DNA from: Gordionus sp. m RMFG-2023
Taxonomy: Eukaryota; Nematomorpha; Gordioida; Chordodea; Parachordodidae
DNA: 64,000 bases
Direction of reading: 5' to 3'
NCBI RefSeq assembly: GCF_954871325.1
Contig: NC_088775.1
Location: 31,349,561-31,413,560, forward strand
Positions 1-12,300 of this stretch are shown here, piece after piece (position 1 is the first letter of the stretch; each line of letters starts with the position of its first letter). A program made the translations under genes and the position numbers. The notes under the pieces were generated by a model, which was given only the letters and a program-made list of their open reading frames with translations, was not told the DNA's origin and did no database searches.

Positions 1-72
1 ACGGATAATCATAGATAGGTGTTCTGTTCTATACACATTTTAAAAAGTAGCTCTAAATTAAACATAAAGTGC

Positions 73-220
73 ATTAATTTAAAAAAATATATATACAATT
101 AAAATATAGATAGTAGGAAAACTAATTAAAAGTAAAAATTATTAAATTAAAAAAATATATATACAATTAAAATATAGATAGTAGGAAAACTAATTAAAAG
201 TAAAAATTATTAAATTAAAA
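73..220. repeat. 68-base tandem duplication, two copies and a stub
   Basis: Two nearly identical AT-rich units start at 73 and 141, with a short third start at 209. The shared core includes ATATAGATAGTAGGAAAAC. It lies in the intron after the last visible BET exon. Confidence 0.85.
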
Positions 221-257
221 TTTTAACTACTTAGTAAAAAAAATGATCATAACTAAC

Positions 258-390
258 CCTCTCTTCCTTTTCCAGGGCTTGTTTTCTAAATGCTTCAAAG
301 CTGTTGTGAACGAAGTCTTTAATTTTGGTGCCGGAGCTGGTATCGGAAGTGTAAATCATCGATAAAGGACTCAAGCTGGAGATAGGAGCA
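258..390 (-). CDS. fs(1)h: BET gene exon 19, long-isoform C-terminal motif
   Basis: It encodes [20 protein letters not shown] followed by [10 protein letters not shown]. This matches the conserved C-terminal motif of long BET isoforms (SFEQFRRAAREKEEREKAL in BRD4), the region tied to P-TEFb. The donor GTTAGT follows AGG in phase 0, so the gene continues left of the window. The acceptor TTAG before 390 requires phase 2, whereas the exon at 3.2 kb supplies phase 1; an alternative acceptor at 375 has the same requirement. Confidence 0.88.
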
Positions 391-3300
391 CTAACGACAA
401 GGTTAAAAATGGTTGTGACTATGTTTTTGGCTGCAGTTTTTTTTAAATGAAGATTTATTGTTTTTTTTTATTTATCTATAATAAGGAGAATGAAATTCAT
501 GTCTCAGATGGTTACATAACACTGGGAGAGAATTCAGCAGTAAAAAGTGTAATTTTTAATTTGTCGATAGATAATATGGTAAGGAGAATATATTGTGGAA
601 AAAAAAGGTAAAAACTAGAGGAAATTCGAATAAACAATTAAAAGGCTAATAATATAATTTCTTAAATAAACTCACTATAAAACATGATAGTGTTTAGCAA
701 CGTTACTATGGGGCCTAAAATTATAAAACTTGACCCTTTAAATTGCGATCAGGAAAATGAAGGATTTTTTTTGTTATTTTTTAAATCAAGTCAAAAAGTT
801 TATATTATCCTTAAAAAAAATAGGCCCGGTTACCAGGGTTGGGCAAATTTTCAGAAAATTGTATTCGGATATAGATACTTTATAATATTTTGTATTTAAG
901 ATACAAGATACTTTAGAAAAATTTCAATAAGATATAAGATACAAGATACTTGTATCTTTTTTAAAAAGTATCTAAGATACAAGATACTTTTTTAAAAAAC
1001 TTTAAATAGTCAAAATCAAAATGTATAAAGCTTTATTTTCTTATCTATAATATAAATTTATAAAATTAATTTAAAATAAATTGTAGAGAATAACAAATTT
1101 ATTATATAAGATAATGCGATATTTTTTTTAATAATTGTATAATTAGTAAATAATAATAAATCAACATCATAAATCAGCATTATTTTTTAATATTTTTAAT
1201 TTTTCAAATAATTTATCGTTCAATCTTTGATGATATGGTCTATTAACCATATTAGCAAACGGGGGCAGAGGAGGGTAATATTGTGTTATATTTAATAAAT
1301 ATTTCTTTTATATATTTATAACTATTTAACATATTTATACTGCGCCTGTCATCTTTCATATAATTTAGGACCTCTTGGATGTGGTACTTTTAAAACAAAA
1401 GTAATCATCATCTTCATCAATTGAAGATTTTGTTGACGTATTAATTTCAATATTATTTTTAAAAATAATGAAAGCTTCATGTATTAACAAATCCTGAAAG
1501 TATTTTTTTTCTTTTTCACCATCAATCCAACGATTTTTAAAATAGGGATGAGAAATAGTTGCCAAAAATGCGCTTTTAAAGTTATTATCATCATATATAT
1601 TTTTAAATCTTTTATTTAAAGAATTTTCTAGGCAATAGCTAATGGTTTGTATGAATTTAATTTGTAATTTTTTTAACGACATTTAATATTGGAGCTGATT
1701 CTCCATAATAGCAGTTGATTTCACTTTGTATTTTGTGAATCGCTATAGCCAATGGGGACATTATATTGCAATATTCTTCTAAATATTGAATTTCAATATC
1801 TCTTAATTTTGGAAATTCTAATTTTGACATAATTTAGAAGTTCGCCTTTAAATTTTAATAAACTACTAAGACTATCAAACATTTGTGCAGCAAGGTGTAA
1901 CTAATTGTTTTCCTAAAACTGCTTTGAAAAGTTCTGCAGTTTTAGGCCCATTACTAGCATTCCATAGCTTAGTACATTTGGCTATTGCGGGATGATGAAT
2001 TTTAGAAATGTTAGGAGAATCCTCAATAGCTTTCTCGACATCTGTTGTGGCAATAAGACTTATCGTATGGCACAGACAACGAATGTGGGAATATGAAATG
2101 ATAATTATAAATGTGATTTATTAAATAATTATATATTATAATTTTAGATGCTTGACAAAATTTGATGACGAGTCTGCAGAACCACTTATAGATATGGCAT
2201 TCTTTACATTCTGCTTTTATTATGATCATGTTGAAGTACTTTAAAAAATTTCCAATTTAAAATACATAATTTAAATTTATAGTTATATTTTTCGATTGGA
2301 GAATCATCTGAAGATGAAGATAAACATATTATTCTATTTTCTTCTTTCATTATTTTAAAATAGATGGATATAAAACGATTCAAATAAAATATGGAAGTTC
2401 TAATTGTTAGCAAATTGCTATATGACGACCAATGTCATATATCATAAATTATCTTAAAATATCTAAATTCTGATTAAATTATTCATTTAAATTTTAAAAC
2501 AATATCATTTAAATTTTAATAATATTTAAATTAACTAATATAATTTTTTTAAAGTATCTGTATCTTTTTGAATACAAAGTTGGTTAAAATACAAATACTT
2601 TTAAATAATATGTATCTTAGATACTGGATACAAGATACTTTCCAAAATTTTAAAAAAGATATAAGATACTTTGTATCATATAAATATCCGCGATACTGCC
2701 CAACCCTGCCAGTTACTATATTATTTTTTTGAAAAAAGGACATCTAAACTATCTTTTTGAATAAAATTATTTACAATCATATATTTTTAATATATCAATA
2801 ATTAGGCCAATAACAACAAAAAGAATTATTTTCGAACTTTGACCTCTATGACTGTTACTGCTAGGAGTCTAAGAATTATTTTCAAGCTTTGACCTCTATG
2901 ACCGTTAGGAGTCTAATATTTGCATGAGTCTTAATACATTAACCTTACTTTACATATTAAATTTTTGAAAAATCTTAAAGAGTCGGTCGAGACACAATCA
3001 ATTTGACAAGGAATCGCCCTAAGCTTTTCCTTAAGTCATCGCATAAAAAACTATTGAGGTTTCGTCGTAACGTTTTAATTTGGTAAAATAACTAAGTGGG
3101 GGAGGGGGGGGGGGAATAGGATCACAAATCTCGATTATATTTATTATTGTTGTAAAAAATTACCATCAGTGGAATTGAGGGAGTTAGTGGTGCGAGGCAT
3201 GGCTGGTATAATTTTGTTCAGGCCTATGCGAGCGGAAATGTCGGCTAGCCCATTGTGCTCCGAAACGAGCGGAAAAGTGGTCTCGTTTTTATCGAAGTTT

Positions 3301-6300
3301 TTTGTGGTCGCGATAGAAGGCGGATCGACAGAAGGGGTAGAGATGTTGAGAGTCTAAAAGATATAAATCAATAAAAAAAATTCGTAATTGATGATCATTT
3401 AATATATGATACTTCAGCTAATGTGTTTAAGCAATATAAATCAATTACATTAGGTGATCAATTCTTAGTAAACTAGAGACTTAAGCTTATAGGTTTTATT
3501 TAAATAAAAACATAAAACTGGGGAAACATCCCAGAGCTTTTCAAATTGTTAATACAAATAGACCTATCAATATTTTGATCAGGTTTGTTCAAAAATCCCG
3601 CATTTTATATTAAACTATGTTTTCCCAAAGTTTCATGTATTTTTATTGAAGGATCTTTATGAAATAAACATTTTTAAAGGCAAAAACGATTTCAATTCTT
3701 AAATTTTTTTAAAAAATTATATAATATATATGCGCTATATTTATATAATCGTTAATTGTTTTTTATATGACCTTTATTTTATATCCCTTTTTTAATAATA
3801 AACTTAATGAACAAAAAAAATATACTAATTTAAATTAGAGATCCGAAACAAAGGCATTTTTGCCTTTTCTCTTCCGTTCCGACCAAAAAAAATGTGTTCC
3901 AGTTTATGTTTCAGAAAGGTCTGGAACACGCTACTGCAAAAATAGTTAATTTTATTTCATTTTATTAGAATCCCGAAAAAAATCTTATAAAAAAAATTTC
4001 AAAAAAATATCAAATTGTAAAAAAAAGCATTTTATCAAAGTTGTCACTTGTGAACTTGAAATTGTGAATATATTTGCTCATATAAAATTCGGCTTCGAGA
4101 ATTCACTAAAGATATCATCTTGGCTATGTGATTTATAGGCTTTTAATTTCTTTATTAAATAAATTAGTACCCAATCCCCACTAAACTAGAGATAAGATTT
4201 TTTTCGATTCCAAAGAAATCCAATATGGAATGAGGTTCTCTCCTTGGTATAGTTTATAGCATTATTGAAAATATTACCTGACCATTGAATTCATAGTGGC
4301 GCGATTGCATTGCGATTTAACAGCTGATTGATTTTTAAAATCTGTTTATGAGATCAATTTTTATTTATTAATATTAATTTTATCTTTAATTCAAATTTTA
4401 ATAATAATCTAAGAAATAATGATTTTAATAAAGAATAATTGATCTCATAAACAGATTTTAAAAATCAATCAGCTGTTAAATCGCGATCGCAATCGCGCCA
4501 CTTTAACGTTTTGATTACTTAGGGAGTCAAGGTTTAGTTTCCTTCATTTTAAGTTTTTTTACAATTATTTATAATATAATTTAGGATTGTTATTATAATA
4601 GCAGATGATTATTTTATGATCAGTTAAATGCGACATCATGAAGAACTTTTACATTATCAATTCATACAAGTCGCCTAAAATGAACTATTCATTATTTGAT
4701 TCGATTCGTATTTTACAAATACGAATAATACAATTATTCGATTGGAATGAGAAAAATTATTATTCGATTCGTGATATCCGAAATTATTTGTAAATATTCG
4801 TTTATAACCGTAAATTTTTGAAAATATTTTATTTTTTCGTTAGTTTTCGTAATTAAGTAAAAATTTATAATAATTATTAAATTTTTCTGGTGGATTTTTT
4901 AAATTTAATTTCACTCTATTTTATTATTATTTCTTTTTTATCTTCATGAAGTAAAACATTTAATTGTTGTATATATGATAATTTAATTAATTTTTTTAAA
5001 TATTAATATTATTATGTATATTGGATAAGGTTATGAAATCATTGGGTTTTATTTCGCTTGTTATTTCCGGCAAATTTAGATATGCTAATGACAGTTAGCT
5101 TAGTTTTACTAGAATCATTAGATGTCATTTTAAAAAATTATGTTTATAATCTATTTTTAATAACCATTAGAAAAAAAATTCGAATCAAATCAAATATTCG
5201 ACGAATAGAATCGAATAATAATTTTTGTTCAATTTGTTTTTTTTGAAGACCTACATTCAAGACTTGTTTTAGGATAAACACAACGGTCAATTTGGACCAA
5301 GAATTGTAGAATGGGCTATAATGTAGAGATCTGCAAAGCCCGACCCGACCATAAAAATTCTTCAAAAATTATAATTTTTTAAAATTAAATTAAATAATTT
5401 CTTGTCTAGTCTCTCCCCTCATTTATTTTAATATACTCCATAATTGTTGTTTTATTCAAAAACTTTTTACATAAATATTTAATGCTTTGCTATTAATAAA
5501 ATAAAAATATTAACATCTTATCAAACTGTTCTTTATTTATTATAAAATATTAGCAATAGATAACATTAGTACATCAGACAGGTAAAATTATTAAATTTTA
5601 TTATATATCACGGGCGTGCCGTATTTTAGTTTGTAACCCGGGCCGGGCTTAAAATTTTTTTAAAAAATATACCCAGGCCGAGCTTGAAATTTTTTTTAAA
5701 AAAAAATATCCGGACCAGGCCGTATATTTTAAAACAAAATAAATCGCAATTATTAGCTATAAAAATCAAAAATATATAATTTTTAAAAATTCGGGCCCAG
5801 CCGTGCAAATGATACCAATAAAATTAAATCTTAAGCAACATTAATAATATTTAAGAAAATAAGCCATTAACCTCAAACATGGGTGGGGTGCAGTAGTTGG
5901 GAAATATTGATGATTTGTTATTCTTATATAATAATTATGAATGAAAATATAATTTTATTCTATATATTTAATAATATTTCTACCTATTTTATAGAAAATT
6001 ATAATTTTAATATACAGATTTTTTGAATTCCAAATTAACATTTTGATTAATTAATATTTAATACTATTTGTTAATAAATTACAATATTATATTTCTTTGT
6101 ATTTTAAGAGCTGTTTAAATAAAATAATAAATTCACAAAAATTTTAACAAGTTATTTATAATCCAATTACAAATATACATATAATATAGATTTAAATGTA
6201 GATAATAAAAATGTGATCATCTGAAAATTCCAAAATAATTTAACGAGCTAGAGATTTTTCGTAAAATTCTAACGGATCAGGCCTGAAACGCTACCATTTT

Positions 6301-9300
6301 AACGGCCTGGACTGGGCAAAAAATAAATTTCGGGCATGCTTGGCAAAAAGTTTCGGGCCGGCTGTGCTGATCTCTGCTATAATGAATATAAATTCATCTG
6401 AGGTTAGAATGTTCAAAAATTTTTTCGTAATACAAAGATCGAGATCAAGAAATAACTTCTGAAAAATTTCCCACCAGCATCCGGTAGTTTAAGGTTTCCA
6501 TGTCTAGAGAGTTGTAATTTTTTAATCCCACACGTTCCATTTTAGTAGGGATATACCGATATTTCCTCCATTATAAAATACCGATTATCGGCCAAAATAA
6601 AATTTTCCGGTCCGATCCTATATAAAATGACGTCTTTAGCAAAAATAAAATGAAATTTTTAAAAAAAGTTATATGTAACTTCACTTATTTTTATAAATAA
6701 AATCGAAATCCATCTTTATGTATACTTTTTTAATAATAATAATTAATTAATAAACATTCTGCCTTATTTTTATTTTTTTGTGCATTCATTTTGTTTATAA
6801 AAGTGGTCGATAATCTCATCATAATCTCTTTTTAGTGAAGCTGGTGATGTTGACAGTTACCATCGCCGCAGGCTAACTGATAAATTTGTAATTTTGGTAT
6901 TTCTAAAAAGAAATCTTCGAAATGTTAAATATTATTTTAATTATTTATTTCAAATTTCATAATATATTTGTTTTTCACTTATTATGTATATAGATTAATG
7001 TTATATAAAAGTGATTTAACAATAAAAATATTTTATATACTTTTAGAATTGCAATTAAATTGAATATAAAATATAACTGATCATTATAATATATTCAAAT
7101 GACATAAGTTATGGTAGAGTTAAATTATAGATGTTATACTAATAAAAAGTATATTATAAAATTAAAAGCATTGGTATCTTTACAGAATACAAAATTAGAT
7201 ATGATATCGGATCGGTAATCGGCCGATATCAATTTAATATCGGGGATATCGGATAGGCCTCCAAAAAGTGGTATCGGTACACCCCTACATTGAAGTCACC
7301 CGTCATTAATAACTCTGATAAGGAGATGACACCCTTCTACTCTCTATTACATAATAGCTTATTTATAAATAATGTGGCTACTCTCTATTACATAATAGCT
7401 TATTTATAAATGTGGCTTTTAAGAGTAAGTCACGTGCTTAAAATATTTAGGAGTCACATTAGACAGGAAAGTTAACATTTGGAAGATATAATGAAAAAGA
7501 TGATTGCTGTTAGACTTAAATATCGTTCATTTATAAAGATTCAGTCTTACATCCAACTATCTATTTAGTTAAAGGTTAGGCTATTCAAAATCTTGGTATT
7601 ATCTTCATTATATTATGGCACTGAAACTTGGAATGATACTAAAATTCACAGCAAAAAAGCCCAATCTTTTATCAATAAATGTCTGTTACTTTACCAAAAC
7701 CTTCTACCAATATACTTAATCTAGTTCTTTTGGAAAAATGCAATAATCTCCCTATATGTATATATATATATCAGATGATAAAATATAATTAATAGGCCAC
7801 TTCCAAAACAATCTCCAATTGAGTTAGAAGGGGATAACTTATTTATTCCCAATAAATATATATATATAAATAAAAACTAGATTAAAAATATTAATTTTTG
7901 CCAAAGTTATAGCTCTGCCAATTTAGCGCTATTTGCATATATAGATGTAATTTTTGCTCATATGCATAGCCTAACCTATCATCTTATTTAATCACGTGTT
8001 GTATTATCCTCCTTTTTATTTTTTTGCTTTCCTTATTGAAATAAGTAAAATATTTTCACGCTAAAGCTAGGTGCCCCCATTTCTGGTATTAGTGATAGAT
8101 CATGTCATCTAACGTTTCCTATCATTTCATATTTATAAGCCATATTTAAAAAATAGATTAAAATAACTCAAATCTAATATAAAATAAAAAATATTCTAAA
8201 ATCTCTAGATACTGCTACAACCTCATATCTATACCATCATGCTACCACAGCCTTACAGGAGAAAGTATCTGCAATTATATAAAGTAATATTTTATCTTGA
8301 TATAAAAAAATTATAACTTCATATAAGATATTGACACGATTTTGGAAAGAGACAAATAAAAAGATGATGAAAGTATGTTATTATTTGTAGTTCATTTTTA
8401 AATTTCTTTTATTAGTTTCCAATTTAAAATATAATCAAAAAATATTTTTTTTACTATTATAGATAAAGAGAATATGGAGAGCAAAATATGCAATCTAATG
8501 AATGAAAAGGCATGGTACTATTTTCATACAATATAAATTCAGGTATTTATATATTTTTTTTATTACCTTATTTTAATTTAGCAAATAGAAGTTTTTAAGA
8601 ATCCAAAGAAAATATTTATACCAGAAATTAAACCCATGGCCTATTCAAATCTTTGAAATATAGAAAAGGCAGTTTGGATTTTATCAAGATTATCAAAAAT
8701 ATGAAAAACAGCAATTCCCATTGACAAAATATTGATATAAATTATATATTTTGCTTATTATACTAATAAAGCTTATTCATGTTTGTCACAATATATTATA
8801 TTATAAAATTAGATTTAAGACATAGTTTTAAAAAAAAATGTTAAAATTTACAAGAAACAGAGTTAATTTAAAAAAAAAAATGTTAGAATTTACAAGAAAC
8901 AGAGTTAATTTAAAAAAAAAACAATGTTAGAATTTATAAAAAACAGGTTTGATTACAAAAAACAAGGTTGGTTTTAATAAAACAGTTAGAATTTACAAAA
9001 AAAGGTTAGTTTTAAAAAACAATGTTAAAATTTACAAAAAAAGTTAGTTTTTAAAAAATGTTAGAATTTACAAAAAACAGTTAATTTAAAAAATAAATGT
9101 TAGAATTTACAAAAAAAAGTTAGTTGTAAAAAAACAATGTTAGAATTTACAAAAAAAAGGTTTGATTACAAAAAAGGTTGGTTTTATTAAAACAATGTTA
9201 GAATTTACAAAAAACAGATTTACAAAAAATAAGGTTATTTTTAAAAAACAATGTTAGAATTTACAAAAAAAAGTTAGTTTTAAAAAAAACAATGTTTGAA

Positions 9301-12300
9301 TCTATAAAAAAAGCCTCCATGGAGGTACCTAGCCTATAATTTTCTTAATTTACCACCAAATAGGGGCACCTAGCATATAATTAACTTATTTACCCCCATT
9401 TGGGGGCAAGCACCCTAAAATTTCCTATTTACCCCTGTTTGGGGGCACCTAGCCTATATTTTTCTTATTTACCCCCAAATGGGGGCACGCAGCCTAAAAT
9501 ATAATTTTCTATTTAATCCCAAATGGGGGCGCGCAACTTTTGCCATGTTCTCATTCCATATTTATTCCAAATTTGTCAAGGTTAATTTTTTTATCTTAAA
9601 GTATTCTTAGTATAATTTTCATGTGTAATCTTTAAATAAAGTTATATAAATTGAATTTGAAATTAATCAATGAAATTTATAACAATTTTTTAATAATTAA
9701 CTTGGTCATAATTTAAAAAAATTATTAGGCATTACTTGTTCATTAAATATCGAGATAAAAATTATTATTTTTACTTTACCTAGCCCTTTAACTTCAAATG
9801 AAAGAAAAAGATTAAGGGAATGTTATATCAATATTAAAAGTGATTTGAAAAGAGCAAGGATGGTTTAGAATGATCATTCTAATAAATGTATATTTCAATG
9901 TCATAAAAAAGTTAATGTAGATCAGAATAAAATTATTCATGAGGCTTTTTGGAACTTAGCTGATGAAGCTAAAGGATCTTTTTATAGCAAATTTATTGTT
10001 AGGACTCCAAGTAAGAGAAGGGTAAAAGATTCTTTAAATTATAAAAACTATTCATACTTATAATTTTTTGAAGTGGAGAATGTTAAAGTTAGAGTTTTCA
10101 GATAATTTTTCTCACAAACACTTGACATAAGTCGTTGGTCTAGAATTAGAGTGCTCCACTAGACATTTTTAAAATTTTTGAGTTAGAAGTGGATAATAAC
10201 TTATATATTTCCAATATATATAAAAATAAAAACTAGATTAAAAAATATTCATTTTTGCCAAGTTATAGCACTGTCAATTGCACTATTTGCATATAACTAT
10301 GTAATTTTAGCTTCATATGCAAGGCCTATCCTATTATCTTATTTAATCATGTGTTGTATTTCCCTCCTTTTTTAATTTGTTGCTTTTCCATATTTAATAG
10401 TTAAATATTTTGATTCCATATCTATCCTAAATTATTTTAAAATCAAGATAAATTTTTTATTAATAATAGTTTTTAAAATTTATTATAATTCATTATTTTG
10501 ATCATATATCATATTAAACCTACCTTTAGTCATATTATAAAATGTTATCATTTCAGGCTTGCTTGAATTATTTTTATCAACATTTTTATTATAGTGAAAA
10601 TTTGATAGAATTATGACATCCTTTTTTTCTTTGATATGATAATAAATGAAAAAAATAATTAATCAGATAATTATAAAAAAAATTGCATAATAACTCTAGC
10701 TTATATCTTAAAAGCTACTCAACCAAAATATATGAAATTTGGAATATAGATTCTATGATATATTTGATGAAGCTACTGAAGATTTCAGATCTTAATAATA
10801 AACCATTTTTATTTAATATTAATTCTAGCAAGCCTGCGGTTTCATCCACAACACCAAGAATATAAGGATTTATTATTTCAACTTCTAGAAGCAAAGCAAA
10901 TGAAAGAAAAAAACTAAGGGAATGTGGTGAGACCTATATCAATCAATATTAAAGGTGAATTAAAAAGAGAAAGGATGGTTCAGAATGATCATTCTAATAA
11001 ATGTACATTTCAATGTCAAAAGTTAATGCAGATCAGTGTAAAATTATTCATGAGGTTTTTTGGAAATTAGCTGATGAAGCTAAAAATCCTTCTATAGCAA
11101 ATTTATTGTTAGGACTCCATGTAAGAGAAGGATAAAAGATTTTTTAAATTATAAAAACTATAATACTTATATTTTTTAGTGAAGAATGTTAAAGTTAGAG
11201 TTTGCAGATCATTTTTCATACAAACACTTGATATAAGTAATAAACATATTAGTTATTTCTTCTAAAATTTATATCAAAATACTGGAATTCAAAGAAGCGC
11301 TTTGAGGGAAGTCTCAATTATATGTGATTTATATTCTAAAAAATGTGATGAACTATCATGAATTACTGTTAAAGATCATTATTACATAAATAAATTAGAA
11401 AAAAATTAAGATATAGTGTTAATTTCGATGATTTGAAATTATTATTTTGAATATATTTATTAAATTCTAATAAAAAAAGATAAATGGAGCATTTTGAACA
11501 TCAAAAAAAATCATAAAGTGTTATATTTGCTTCACTTGCATTTTAATTTTATCAAATAAATTTTATATTTAAATCTTTTGAAATAAAATTTTTTAGGCAA
11601 TAATTAATTAACAATATGATAAATTATCTCTGAAATTTCTAATTAAATTGATCAATAAGTTTTTCCTATATTTGATTTTAAACTTTAATGTTGATTTTCT
11701 CATTTTAAACATTTGCACATGTGGAGCAATCTAATTCTAGACCGACGACTTACTTTTTTTACCTGCTTAATTAATAATATTTATAATAATGCTCCCTCAC
11801 CTTGTACGATAACATTCTGAGAATCATTTACTTTTCCCTTTCCTCTACTTTCTTACACCCTTACAACTACAATATTTAAATTGGGCCGGCTTCTATTTCT
11901 ACCATTGTTATATAATTTGCCTGAGTTACAAGATTTGTCGATATTCTTGTATAACAAGTATAATTATATGGAGGGTGGGACTCTATAATTTACGTTCGCT
12001 CCTAAGATGATATAAGTAAATTTAGCATTTAAATATTAATGTATATCTAAAAGAACAACTCACTTGGGAAAAGGGTGGTGTTGTGTTTTTCGTTGAAGCA
12101 AGTGTGGCATTGGAAAAAGCTATAGAAAATGAGTTCTGAGATTGAGTTTCGGTAATGTGCAGTGCAACTAAAAAAAAGAGTTTAAAAAAAATATGTTTTA
12201 CATTTTTTTTAAGGATTTTTATATTTTATCAAATTTTTAATTTCACTAATATGAGAAGTAGAATACTGTCCTGAAGTTGTATTAATTTCCAACTCAAATT

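Larger units (their letters stand above)
7795..10131 (+). mobile_element. Older copy of a coding element of unknown class
   Basis: The block at about 7825-8030 (GAGTTAGAAGGGGATAACTTA and the sequence after it) matches the left part of the neighbouring copy at about 10185-10360. The two also share the downstream coding remnant. The left end is not defined. Two minisatellites have expanded inside it. Its right part is cut off where the second copy begins at 10132. Confidence 0.5.

Noticed and set aside
8820-9312. Regularly repeated units considered as a CRISPR array
   Set aside because: Units are contiguous and degenerate, without unique spacers, and the genome is eukaryotic.
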